Source: Sepiola atlantica (taxonomy: Eukaryota; Mollusca; Cephalopoda; Sepiida; Sepiolidae). Taken from it: DNA of 64,000 nucleotides. The notes under the pieces are model-generated. The model was not told the DNA's origin. It made no database searches and saw nothing but the letters and a program-made list of their open reading frames with translations. The stretch covers positions 156,385,107-156,449,106 of the forward strand of contig OY744520.1 of NCBI GenBank assembly GCA_963556195.1. The letters are read 5' to 3'. The position numbers and the translations under genes are program-made. Numbering within the stretch: position 1 is the stretch's first letter; each line of letters starts with the position of its first letter. Below, piece after piece: positions 49,703 through 60,156 of this stretch.

Positions 49703-50478
49703 TTGCATTCGTGTGTTTCTATATACCGACACTAAACACAAGCAACCCGTGAAAGTTACACTGATATTTCTCATGCGATTCTCACCTAAACTTCGGGGTT
49801 ATAAATGCATGACAGTTTGTAACTTGTAATTTTATTTAGTGTTATATTTTTCACATCTGAGTGTATTCTGACGTGATTCATACAAATTGAATGTTTGCTT
49901 ATAGCATCTGATATTCGCAAATCGTGATCTGAAAAGGGAATAATCACCGTAAAGTCTTCGGAACATATGACGCAGGTGATTGTTGAAGAGTGGAGTTGAT
50001 AAATTAATATTTCAAACAGTCAATGCCCTCCGTAGACATCAATTATTCGATATTGCATATTCCAGGTATCAGGAATAAGGTAACATCATGCCGGCTAGCA
50101 ACATTTGAATTTTGGAGGAGACCACTCAGTCGGTGTCATGCATTTAACTCACTTTGTTTTTTATGTCAAATATATAATTTCCTTAGTGAAAGGTTCGCAT
50201 TAAGAAAGATTTTCAGTCGGACATTTTGGAAATGTCTATTACATCAAAACTAGGTTTATATTTTGTTATAGTGAGACATTTGCTACTTCTCTAAACGAGC
50301 ACTTCGTAACAAAATTACGTGTAACAACACATTCTCTCACACATAAAATACATGTTCTTGCAGTTAACCTGCTTTCTCGTTAATCACTCCGGATTTCTCC
50401 AGTGTCAATATCTCTCTCTCTCTCTATCTCTATCTCTATCTCTCTATATCTCTCTCTATATATATCTCTATATCTCTA

Positions 50479-50540
<62 letters not shown>

Positions 50541-50707
50541 ACTCTAAATACCATGTGTATTTCTATGAGAGAATGGGAATGTTTGACGGTCTCTCCTTGG
50601 AGGATGGGAATGTTTAACGGTCTCTCTTCAGGGGATATAAATGGCATTATACGCCCGTAGTGGTATTGTTCTTCATTCAGAAATTCTATCTTTTTCATTA
50701 TTGCAAC
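49096..50707. mobile_element. Unrecognised 1.6-kb repeat, copy 2
   Basis: Second copy of 42613-44297, same orientation. It starts CCTAGAGGCTTGTGAATACAA and ends TTCATTATTGCAA. It lacks about 100 bases that precede the TA array in copy 1 and has small indels. It holds a TA array at 49622-49697 and a complex CT/TA array at about 50410-50537. Immediately left of the shared start is GTGG, so the joint reads GTGGCCTAGAGG, an A-box-like string, but no B box follows. The 102-, 71- and 76-codon frames are array artefacts. Confidence 0.7.
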
Positions 50708-51818
50708 GAAGCGGATAGTTAGCGTCTATCGTTCTTGATGTGTTCACGAAAATAATCTCTGTAAATAAAATGTTTGCTAAAGTGTTTGAGATTAATAACA
50801 CATATGTCGTTTTCTTCGCGTAGTTGTCTGTATTGTTTTGTTTCTATTGGGAAAATAGATTCTCTATAGTTACTATTTTTATATGAATAAAACATTGCCA
50901 AAGACAAGAATCGTTTTCTAAAAACTCTTTTCCTTTTCATAACTTCGTTTGTAACTAACAAAAAAGTAGATTAACGGTTAAAGTTAAGCTTCAAATGTAT
51001 CTATAAGCTACTTATTCGAGGTACACATGTGAAAATACCGTACCAACTATATAAATAAGCATGCAAAATAAAATCATATCCTTAAACAAAACCTGGACAC
51101 GAAACACTAGATCTAGCACAAAAAAACTTACACAAATGTCACAATATGTCTGCGAAAAATAATGAGATTGGTTAATTTATTTAAATTCCAAAGAAAAGAA
51201 TAGATGATTTCACCTACAAAGTAACACCCACGAGTCGTGTTTAATTTAACACACTTGACGCTTGTATGCAAGAGTAGAAGGTATACTGGATCCCCCTCAG
51301 CTCTATAGTGGCCGCTGTTTACGTGGTTTCAACGCCTTTAGAATGGGTTCCCTTGATGATACTTTCAGAATTAGGGAAGAGAAAACAGTCACACAGCTCA
51401 GAATGTACTGAATAGGGAGGTTACTAAGATTAATTTGAATAAAAAACTCGGATTTATTTAATTGATTTTACAGTTAATTTGCACCGATTATTACGTATGG
51501 CACATGGGTTTCACGTTTTGAACTCTCGAACAAAAAATCAATTATTAAATTCGATAATTCGTTCTTTATGCAAATGTAAAATTGTCATCAAAGTAAGTAC
51601 AGTTAATATTGTATATTTCTGAAATCGTTTTTTGTACATGTTAAAAGTACGAAAATATTAAATAATAAAATACATTTATATTAAAACCCAGAAACCCACA
51701 ACAAATAACATTACGTAAGAATCTAGTAAAACTATTTTTAAATATTTAACATAGATGCAATTTATTCTGGCATACCTAGGTGACGTGACCCTGCGGATGA
51801 TTTTGAGAGATCAATATA

Positions 51819-51821
<3 letters not shown>
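50708..51821. other. No gene recognised
   Basis: The 80-codon minus frame at 50719-50961 is basic and without known motifs. The rest is AT-rich and featureless. Confidence 0.4.

Positions 51822-51859
<38 letters not shown>
51822..51859. repeat. (TA)n microsatellite
   Basis: About 19 TA units. Confidence 0.93.
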
Positions 51860-51860
<1 letters not shown>

Positions 51861-52244
51861 GGACTTTTGCTGAGTACTCTGAGAAAGAGAATAATATTTT
51901 GTTATTGTATTTCTGAGCTGAAAGTCGCATTAGTAAAATATTGTTTTGAGATTAGGTTGTCTAATCTCGGAGTTGTGAGTAGCAAGCTAAAGTCAAAGGT
52001 AGCGAGTTGTCATAGGTTGAAATATGTCAGCCCCGAGTGAGTTCGTGCAGAGTCGATCTGGAACAAAGACACAGTGAGACAACGGAAAGATACGCCCCAA
52101 TGGAGCATGACCTGAGTATCGGCCGGTCAGTTGAGAGAGGGGGGCGAATAAGTAGCAAGGAAAGTCCAGCCTGTGAGTGGGTGGATAATGTGATCGCTTA
52201 CTCGAGAAGTAGAACTTTGTCAGACAACGCAAGTTTACTCTGCC
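51860..52244. other. Unidentified GC-richer block interrupted by a MITE
   Basis: Bases 51960-52244 are clearly more GC-rich than the surroundings (for example CGGCCGGTCAGTTGAGAGAGG), and similar composition resumes at 52635-52830 after the MITE. The 105-codon frame at 52037-52354 runs into the MITE and the minus frame at 51993-52232 has no motif. The block may be part of an old retroelement leader, but I cannot place it. Confidence 0.35.
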
Positions 52245-52628
52245 CAGGTTGGGCCAAAATAAGGGTCCTATCTTTAAATTTGAATAACTTGAATTTGAAT
52301 AACTTCCACAAAATAAAAGTTAAACTCACCAAACTTTATGTGTGTGTAGACTGACCCTTCCGAGATTTTTTGAAATAAACAAAACAAATTTTAGCCGAAA
52401 AACACTTCTTAAAACTTACAAAAATTAAAGTATTGTTTTTTACACGGTTTTGAGTTTTTTAAGCAAAAATAATGTTTTCTAAATGAGGGTACGTTCCTTA
52501 GGGCTAATACGGCTCATGCTTGCTTCGGAAGGGGTCTTTTACTTATTCTAAAAAAAAAAAAAAAAAAAATCAATAAATAAAAAAGTTATGAATTTTTAAA
52601 AATAGGACACTTATTTTTGCCCACCCTA
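52245..52628. mobile_element. MITE, Tc1/mariner-type, copy 2
   Basis: Nearly identical to 3305-3684. The terminal bases have changed (CAGGTTGGG at left, CCACCCTA at right) and the left TA is lost. The internal poly-A is longer. Confidence 0.9.
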
Positions 52629-53231
52629 TATATACGGTGCGAAATCGCGAAACAGTGCAAAGTAGATTGACAGTCAGAGACAATTGAGAGAGCCCCCTCC
52701 CTTTGAAAGAAATACGATATTTGCACAGAAAAGATACGCTTTTTACACAGACTACTAGTTACTAAGCAAGTCGAAGTTAAATCCGTACACTTTGTCCAGG
52801 AGAAGAGGTATTAACCTTAATCATAACCAGCGAAATAAGTGTTGTCCATGTAACTGCAAGTTTAGAGGAAATCTATATTCTTATATTTTTTTGATTAAAA
52901 ATATGTTTCGACCACACCAGCCTTTTTCAAGGGAGTAAAAATTAGTACCCGCTGGCGTCCTGTGAAGACGGCCAAAATCAGTAACGCCACATTAAGTAAT
53001 GCACAAAGTATTTGCCCAGGACAGGAGTAGAGTAGAACAAGCATGAGTGATGCATTAATTTATTGCTGGGACGTCATTTTATTTGACTTACTTGAGCTAG
53101 GGATCAAAGCTTCGAGCTGTACTAACACACGTTCGTTGTTGAGTTTCAATATATAATCATACGGAGTCTCGGTTGTCTTGGTTGAGTATTTATGTTGATT
53201 TCTTTCTACAGCTTTTCATTTATTGTTTGTT
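52629..53231. other. No gene; one further hammerhead-like relic near 52905-52950
   Basis: On the minus strand near 52905-52950: CTTGAAAAAGGC, then GTGGTCGAAACATA, resembling the CUGANGA...GAAAC layout with an altered first box. Otherwise no recognised feature. Confidence 0.3.
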
Positions 53232-53283
53232 AATGTACACTGAAGATGATCCGTCGAACAATCGAAAGTACTCGTGATACATT
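53232..53283 (+). repeat. Hammerhead-like motif with palindromic stem III
   Basis: AATGTA-CA, CTGAAGA (53240-53246), a 17-base segment with GAT/ATC pairing, GAAA (53264-53267), palindrome GTAC, then TC and GTGA-TACATT, whose last six bases pair with AATGTA. The core boxes, the UC site and outer stem I are consistent with a hammerhead. Stem II is weak and the base pairs next to the core are imperfect, so activity is doubtful. Confidence 0.4.
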
Positions 53284-53446
53284 CTATACTTTTATTAGAC
53301 TATTTGACTATGAACCAAACAATAGTCAGAAATATTGATAAGATTAAGATGGGTATGAGTAAACATAAAAGTTATGCGGTGTTTAATATCTGCCTAAAGT
53401 ACGGATAGCTGGCCAACTACAAACAATACGTACACCCCCACACACC

Positions 53447-53457
<11 letters not shown>

Positions 53458-53513
<56 letters not shown>
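53458..53513. repeat. (TA)n microsatellite
   Basis: About 28 TA units after a short CA run. Confidence 0.95.
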
Positions 53514-53517
<4 letters not shown>

Positions 53518-53630
53518 AGTTATGACGATTTCCCTAGATTATGCCTGAAGATTCCCCCGGGGGTGAAACGTGAGAGCCTCTGCGTAGCTTAATTGCCATA
53601 AATATATTTTCATAACTTACTACCTAGCTC
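53514..53630 (+). repeat. Dispersed repeat with hammerhead-like core, copy 2
   Basis: Inverse match to 47846-47935. It is bounded by AGTAAGTTATGA and its inverse TCATAACTTACT, so the whole unit can fold. Core: CTGAAGA (from 53550), a C5G5 palindromic stem, GAAA, then CGTGAG-AGCC-TCTGCG and T-A. Paired positions in the second hairpin differ between the two copies but mostly still pair, as expected if the structure was selected. Confidence 0.5.
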
Positions 53631-53719
53631 TACTTACGTATCAAGCACTGTTAGAGAAAATACTGAAACTTGATACATAAAAAATTATAAACACTTATAA
53701 AATTGCATGTGGATTCATG

Positions 53720-53770
<51 letters not shown>
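53720..53770. repeat. (TA)n microsatellite
   Basis: About 25 TA units. The 93-codon minus frame ends in its Ile/Tyr translation. Confidence 0.95.
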
Positions 53771-53775
<5 letters not shown>

Positions 53776-54729
53776 TTCCGAATATTTTCATATAACAAAT
53801 AAGGTACACGTTTGTGTGGTGCATGTAATTTAAAATTGAAATAAAATCGGCTATGGGGTATTAATTTTGCCTGCCTGATGTAAGATGATGATACACTAAG
53901 GGTATTTCTCTTTCCACCATAGCTCACACGGCACACGGAAACCGTACTGATGATACTTTTGAGACACATCTCGTATGCCCCATAGTATGTAAACATATAA
54001 GTAAAGTATAGATATAGATATGTTTCAAATAATTCTATATTTCTGCGAGTTATGTTTAATCTTATTAGTCGTTGGCGATATTTACGATGAGGAATAGCAA
54101 TCTATAGACGCATAGAAACATAAATATGTCGTTAGCTACGAAATAAAAATTGATCTACAAGAGATCCACCGAGAAACGGATTTATTTTTAACAGGTAATC
54201 GCTCCTAATCAAATAGTTTTGTGTTTGACAGTATACTTCAACGATAAAATCAGAATTGACTGGTTAAAAAGCAAATATAAAAACATTGTCGGATCATATA
54301 TAAACATTTCGTATATGAAGATTGTTATCCTATCCATAATACATGGCCGAACATTGTATATGTGCCCAAAATACCACAAACTACTCGATAAATTATGAAT
54401 AAGCTGAGACTACCCAGATCTTTTCATGTTTTGAGTCTGGGTGGATATTAAGAAAGATTGAGAGATTTAATGAAATTAACAGTCTCCAGCGAAAACCGCT
54501 ATTGATTGGACAATACAACTTGATAATACTTTCACGTTTGTGATCAGGTATGTGCTGGTGTCATAGCTGGTTTAGGTACTTTTCAATGTCATATGATCAT
54601 TATCCCTGCTTGGCTTTGCTCCCTATCTCGTAAGCGACACGCAACGCAACCAAATATTATGTTACACAATTAACTTTTGTATTTTGGGGAATGGAAGCTT
54701 GGATGGATTAGTAACTGTTGGCATATACT
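53771..54729. other. No gene recognised
   Basis: AT-rich DNA without recognised motifs. Confidence 0.4.
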
Positions 54730-54840
54730 TATCCGTAAGTGTTGTTAGGCATTCACTCCGGTAGAGTTTGTACGCCGATTTTGGATTGAAATCGCACGCG
54801 GGGTTATGATACAACATACCGCTAACCTCCTTAGCAAAAT
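54730..54840 (-). mobile_element. tRNA-derived SINE head, decayed
   Basis: On the minus strand: TGCTAAGGAGGTTAGCGGTAT (A-box-like, 54816-54836), then GCGATTTCAATCC (B-box-like, 54783-54795), at tRNA-like spacing. No cloverleaf with an acceptor stem is evident. Confidence 0.5.
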
Positions 54841-55289
54841 TATGTCATTCATCTTTGCTGGAACTTGATACTACACTTTGAACTTAGCCAGAACGCCAAA
54901 AAGCTATAATTTTACATATAAGAGTTTAGAAGGTTCCATCGCAACATCAGAAGTTTTATGATTTCGCATTATGATTTATTAAACAAATACACTTATTCCA
55001 TGACAACGTGTTCAAATGTTATGATGTCAACATATATATTTATTTGAAAGCACTACAACTGGGTCTATGATGTTTCCACGCCAGTACTTGTCGTAAACAT
55101 GCTGATATTTTCGTAGGTATGTACACTTTATCGATGTTCTTACCGGAATATAATGTTTATATACAAATAACGTAATGTTTTACAGCAATTTCTAAACTAT
55201 CATTGTGTGTAATAAAGCAAAAGATGTCTGCAGATAAAAGCAAGCAAAAGTTCTTGAGAGAAAAAACATTAATATGAAAGACAATCTAC
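54841..55289. other. No gene recognised
   Basis: AT-rich DNA with nothing identified. Confidence 0.4.
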
Positions 55290-55755
55290 ATGATGGTCGC
55301 TAGAAGAGCGGGAAATGTTAGCAAGAGCGCAGTTCAATTTCTGTAGCAATGTACTGTTAATTTCATTGCACTGGAGGATTGGCACTCCAAAATACAAGAC
55401 GACTTTAATGTCACGGATTACGGAAATGTCGACACGATATAGACTTTATTGATGATTTGAAAACGTACTTGGCAAAAGCTTTGAATAATATCTCACAGGT
55501 TATCTTCAATACGCCACGCGAGTTTAGATTTCTATGGTAAGACGCTGCTCTCAACCACTATCGGACGATCAATTTTAGTCAATATATTGAATTTATTCCT
55601 ATATTTGGCATTGTGGGCGCAATGTGGGCCGCCCCCTAACTGTTTAGGAGACCACCCCACACTTTTATAAGTGTCTCGCCGGCCCTGTGTATTATAGTCT
55701 TTGGGAAAATTCATACATGATATTCTTTATAAAAATTTCCCGCTTTTCCAGAGAC
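55290..55755. mobile_element. Possible decayed DNA element with CAGGG-type end
   Basis: The right end on the plus strand reads CCCGCTTTTCCAGAGACTACCCTG (split for reading: core TTTCCCGC, then ACTACCCTG). A weaker inverse, GGTCGCTAGAAGAGCGGGAAA, lies at about 55291-55315. A GC-rich block at 55620-55690 (GGGCCGCCCCC, GCCGGCCCTG) may be a second hAT-like end. Parts of the interior translate to short hydrophobic and acidic blocks that match no family I know. Confidence 0.3.
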
Positions 55756-57101
55756 TACCCTGTATTATAGTAATATATAATTAAAGTATAGGTTTCAGTG
55801 TTCGAACTGACTTCCTGACATTGGCTGCCATGCTCACAACGTTTCAGCCGTTCTGCCTTCCGGCCTTTATCACTGGAATCCATAATGAAAACACCGCATC
55901 TCAAAAATACAGACAATTACTATAATTAAAGTGTTTTTTAAGATAATATTTGACAAAATTCGTTTCATTTTACGCTATTGCTTTTCGAGGGTTATGATTA
56001 TCAGATTAACATTTTTTTTAAATGAAAGCTTTTCTCGTCGTCGCATTTGCACCAATGCCTAACGCTAATAACTATGTAAGCTAGGAAATAACGAAATCGA
56101 ATAAAAATAGGCGCCTATAAAATACAATGCTAGATCTGCCATTTCTCTCCGTGTATGTTTCTCTCTAACTATATATCCCCGGCACTGTCTCCCCCTATTT
56201 CTCTCTCTCTTTCAATTTAAATGTGTCTTACTCTCTATCTTTCTCTCTATATATGTCTACTTTCTTTCGGTGTCTTACGCTATTGCGTTTTTCATTTGAT
56301 TTAATATCCGATAAAAACTGATAAAACTGAAAATTAATGCAGTTCTTGTAGTGGCGAGAAAAACAGAGACAAGCAAAGAAGGAGCCACTTGAATTGTCTC
56401 ATAATTCTATTAAAAGAAAAATTGAGATAAGTTGTTTTGAACTAATGGCTCGTGTCAATAAATCTGTAAGCTAAAAAACGTAAGGAAATCGAAGACAAAT
56501 AGTAGTCTATACAATTGAATACTACATTTGTAATATCTCTTCGCCACTCTCTCTATTTTAAAAAAAAACATAAATAATTTGCGTTGGCCAGGTTTTCAAA
56601 AAAATTTTTTAAAATATTCTCTTTATTATTGCCATTTCCTCTCAAATCGTCCGCATGTATCTCTTTTCAAGATAAGAGAAATAAAAATTTAAATTAAGCT
56701 AACCATCAATATCTTCTTGATTTTTTAAATATTTTTATATATAATACTAATTTGAAGTATTTATTTATTTTTTTATTTTAAGAAATCAAAACTTTATTGT
56801 TTAAGCTCAGTTGATATTAATATATGATTCCAGAGCATTTGTAAATAGAAAATGAAAAACAGATTCCAACAACCATATCTTTATTCTCAAGAAAAGAGGG
56901 GTTTTTTAACAGCTGTTTCATTAATTTTTCAGACAATGAAAGTTTATTTTGGGATCAGTAAAATCTGAATATTCCCAATAATGATTAATAAGAAACATCA
57001 GAAGTATAACATAATCGAAACTTACTTTTGAAAGGATTCTTTTAAATTTATTTTTACCCAAACACACGTGTACTCAACTTGTGATAGAGGCCATATTCTG
57101 A
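55756..57101. other. No gene recognised
   Basis: AT-rich DNA with several short CT-rich low-complexity stretches (56150-56270). No repeats with borders were seen. Confidence 0.4.
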
Positions 57102-57121
57102 TATATATATATATATATATA
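57102..57121. repeat. (TA)n at the outer end of the SINE array
   Basis: About ten TA units directly adjoining the tail side of the minus-strand SINE unit. Confidence 0.9.
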
Positions 57122-57128
57122 TAGTCAT

Positions 57129-57171
57129 CCACATACAGCCTGTTTCGCTGTTTCACAGCTCATCAGTGCGG
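57129..57171 (-). ncRNA. Hammerhead ribozyme, array unit 1
   Basis: Minus strand: CCGCA (stem I), CTGATGA, GCTGT-GAA-ACAGC (stem II, five perfect pairs), GAAA, short stem III CA-GGC-TG with the closing A-U, then A, and TGTGG (pairs with CCGCA). Predicted cleavage is between 57134 and 57133. Confidence 0.78.
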
Positions 57172-57421
57172 TTAGACCAGTTAGTGTCTCAAGCCGGGAT
57201 CGAAACGCAACCGTCGAGCTGACAGTCGGCGATGTTAACCCCTACGCCATCATGCGACACTGACTGAATGTAAGTGATATCTCAATGAAACGAAATGTAA
57301 ACATTGCAAATGACCGGAGCTCGAAATTAGTTTTACCTAATGAGCATTGCCTTAAAGCTAATGGCCCTTGACGATACCCTTACAAAAATAAGCTCTACCC
57401 GGAGGGAGCTTTTATAGTCAT

Positions 57422-57464
57422 CCACATACAGCCTGTTTCGCTGTTTCACAGCTCATCAGTGCGG
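57422..57464 (-). ncRNA. Hammerhead ribozyme, array unit 2
   Basis: Identical in sequence to the unit 1 ribozyme, 293 bases further along. Cleavage at both would release a 293-base RNA. Confidence 0.78.
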
Positions 57465-57714
57465 CTAGACCAGTTAGTGTCTCAAGCCGGGATCGAAACG
57501 CAACCGTCGAGCTGACAGTCGGCGATGTTAACCCCTACGCCATCATGCGACACTGACTGAATGTAAGTGATATCTCAATGAAACGAAATGTAAACATTGC
57601 AAATGACCGGAGCTCGAAATTAGTTTTACCTAATGAGCATTGCCTTAAAGCTAATGGCCCTTGACGATACCCTTACAAAAATAAGCTCTACCCGGAGGGA
57701 GCTTTTATAGTCAT

Positions 57715-57757
57715 CCACATACAGCCTGTTTCGCTGTTTCACAGCTCATCAGTGCGG
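57715..57757 (-). ncRNA. Hammerhead ribozyme, array unit 3
   Basis: Same sequence again, in the truncated third unit. The ribozyme is complete although the unit is not. Confidence 0.78.
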
Positions 57758-57820
57758 CTAGACCAGTTAGTGTCTCAAGCCGGGATCGAAACGCAACCGT
57801 CGAGCTGACAGTCGGCGATG

Positions 57821-57822
<2 letters not shown>

Positions 57823-57850
<28 letters not shown>
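57823..57850. repeat. (TA)n replacing the head of array unit 3
   Basis: About 14 TA units starting exactly within GATGTTA, where the complete units continue GATGTTAACCCC. Confidence 0.9.
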
Positions 57851-57853
<3 letters not shown>

Positions 57854-57937
57854 TAAATGAGTAAGGCTACTAACATTTGTAAAAATGTTTTTTCAACATT
57901 TATTTATTATTTTGTTATTTTATCAGTTTATCATTTT

Positions 57938-57978
57938 ATATAACGCGTTTCAAGCGGTGGTCCGCTCTCATCAGATAT
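57938..57978 (-). ncRNA. Hammerhead ribozyme, Penelope-element-like type
   Basis: Minus strand: ATAT (stem I), CTGATGA, GAGCGG-ACCA-CCGCTT (stem II: six pairs, the core-proximal one a G-U), GAAA, palindromic CGCG as minimal stem III, TT, then ATAT (pairs with the first ATAT). Every core base of the hammerhead consensus is present. A very short palindromic stem III is known from hammerheads of Penelope-like retroelements, which often act as dimers. The stem I seen here is short and all A-U. No Penelope coding sequence is nearby. It lies about 120 bases upstream, on the same strand, of the 293-bp array. Confidence 0.65.
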
Positions 57979-58048
57979 GTAAATCCATTTGAAGAAATGT
58001 ATTTCGATTTGAAAGGGTGTTGTTTTATTTGAGGAAATGTGTTATTGT

Positions 58049-58169
58049 TTGGCGTGTGTGTGCATGTGTGGGTCTGCGGGTGTGTGTGTATGTGTTTTTA
58101 TATTTTATGTTATCGGTCATCTTGAAATTTATTAGTTTTTATCCCCTGTCGCCGAATTGGCTGTTGTGC

Positions 58170-58206
<37 letters not shown>

Positions 58207-58300
58207 CGGTTAGTTCTGAATCTTGTACATAGATGACCGACAAACATACACACAGCCATACACACACACGCACACACACATCTGTGTGCATATAAACACA
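58049..58300. repeat. GT/CA-rich microsatellites
   Basis: GT-rich at 58049-58095, a pure GT run at about 58173-58203, and CA-rich at 58246-58280. The 71- and 63-codon frames are Val/Cys and His/Thr artefacts. Confidence 0.9.
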
Positions 58301-59384
58301 AGCGTATAGTTAGATAGATGGATAGAGAGAGGTAGAGAAAGGTTGATAGAAGTGCGGTCGATATGGCGTGTAGTTTGAATTACGATCTGTTTAATGCTGG
58401 ATTGAATTTAAGGTTTATATGCTATTGAACAGACAAACCAAACAAAAATTAAAATTGCTATTTAATAAAGTCAATAAGGGATTTCCTATCGAATCCTCGT
58501 ATTAATTGTATTCTAATTACCCATGATAACAAACCGATAGCAAAATATGTTGGTTACTAGAAACAAATGTGTTACATTCTCATTAGTTTATGTACATAAT
58601 GTGAAGAAATAGACGCAACACACTATGTCAGTTATTAGGACAATGGGCGCACGTTGTATTGTATTTGTATTCGTACTATCGTTATGAAATCAAATTATTT
58701 ATATATATACGGCATGGAAACCCAAAGAATCTACTATGAGAAAGATGAGATCTGTATATGATTGAAACCTGGATCTAAATAGTAAGACTACCTGAGTTAG
58801 ATATCGTTTTACCGCTTGACTAACAGGTATGTAGTGAATCGAAAAGCAAATATCGAGACGACGTGGTTTAATACGGTAAATAAACAAATGTAAAATATCC
58901 ACAAAGCGAAATATGTGACGTATCTGTTCATCCTTAAAGATACAAACCACCTGATAGAAATTAATAATGGTTAAATGTGTTTATATTTAAGTTAAATTAA
59001 CGTGTTCAACAGACACCTCTTTAAAACTTAAACAAGTGACTCATTGTCTATAATGTGAAGGTTTTTGTGTTTAAACGATGTCATTCCGAAGAATTAAAAT
59101 GAAAATTCAGTAATAAAAATATTTTAAGATGTCTGCGTAGTTCAAGTTCGCTGAATAATTAAACTTTGTTTCTTTTGAATTTTTGTTTCTCAGATTAAAA
59201 GCTTATCATTTAATTCTCTTGGGTCAGTCTCTGCATAAAATTTAGAGACGATGTTTGTTGTTGCTAGCCATGGCTTCGAAACTTTTACAAATTTATTTTT
59301 ATTTAAATTTATTCATTCATTTTCTTATTTACTAACAATTTATTTAAGTTACAGTCAGCAATTGAAGAAGATTTGCATCATGAG

Positions 59385-59385
<1 letters not shown>
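58301..59385. other. No gene recognised
   Basis: The 83-codon minus frame at 58699-58950 has no known motif. The rest is AT-rich and featureless. Confidence 0.4.

Positions 59386-59459
<74 letters not shown>
59386..59459. repeat. (TA)n microsatellite
   Basis: About 37 TA units. The following CTAGCAGGGGACCCAG at 59460 may be the edge of an unidentified repeat. Confidence 0.95.
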
Positions 59460-59460
<1 letters not shown>

Positions 59461-59901
59461 CTAGCAGGGGACCCAGTGTTTGCAGGAGCATGAATAAGAA
59501 CATAGAAGAGTTAAAAAAAGGTGTGTAACATTATTTATTAAAGACTCCTTTCTCTACACAGCATTAGTTTTACCCCCTTCACAACTGCAAAAAGCTCTCC
59601 CTCTCTCCATCTATATAGATCTCCCTTTAACTACCGCTCTCTATACATCTCTCTCTATATATCCTTACCTCTACCTCTCTATACTTCTACCTTTCTATGA
59701 CTCTTTACTTCTTTATACCTGTCTACGTATATACACCTCTATAAATCTCTTTCACTCACTCTCTATCACCCTCTCTATCACACTCTCTCTCTCACACTCT
59801 CTCTCTCACACTATATATCCCTATCGCCTCTTTCTCTCTCTTTCTCTCTGTCTCTCTCTTGCTTTTTATCTAGGTTTGTACAATAGAAAATGTAGACAAA
59901 A
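59460..59901. other. CT-rich low-complexity DNA, no gene
   Basis: Bases 59590-59870 are interrupted CTCTATCT-type low complexity. No coding feature. Confidence 0.6.
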
Positions 59902-59906
59902 CTAAG

Positions 59907-60151
59907 TGTTGTAGACCCGTGCTAGGGGTCACAAAGATAACAACCACAAATTGTGACAGGTTAAAATATACAATGTATTTATTCATAGCAATACAGTAAC
60001 GCCACTAAATGTGGTAGGAGATGACCGGATTCCTACCATGCGGTAAAATATGAATAGGAATTCCTCTGTTTGAGTCTTTGCAACCATGGTATTTATTATA
60101 GATGGTTGCTTCCATTAGTTCTTCAATAGGGGTGATTTGTACCCCACAACA
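59907..60151 (-). mobile_element. Solo LTR, related to the Ty3-type element
   Basis: The 245-bp element begins TGTTGTAGACC and ends CCCCACAACA, flanked by a perfect 5-bp target duplication CTAAG (59902-59906 and 60152-60156). Its start matches TGTTGTGGACC of the LTRs at 15541 and 20939, and it shares the block TATTTATxxxAGATGG..TCCATTAGTTCTT near its other end. It is therefore a related but different family. No internal region is present, the product expected of recombination between two LTRs. The minus orientation is inferred from the full element. Confidence 0.88.
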
Positions 60152-60156
60152 CTAAG

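Larger units (their letters stand above)
57122..57822 (-). mobile_element. 293-bp tandem array of hammerhead SINE (retrozyme-like)
   Basis: The units are 57122-57414, 57415-57707 and a truncated third at 57708-57822. Units 1 and 2 differ at one base that I can find (57172). In minus-strand order each full unit has: an A-box-like TGGCGTAGGGGTTAAC, a B-box-like GCGTTTCGATCCCGG, a complete hammerhead, then a ~150-base body (AAAGCTCCCTCCGGG...CAGTGTCGCATGA) leading to the next A box. The third unit stops inside its A box, where a TA tract begins. Tandem units each bearing a hammerhead are the architecture of animal retrozymes, whose RNA self-cleaves into unit-length molecules. The tRNA-like promoter suggests RNA polymerase III transcription. 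An assembly-level duplication cannot be excluded. Confidence 0.85.
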
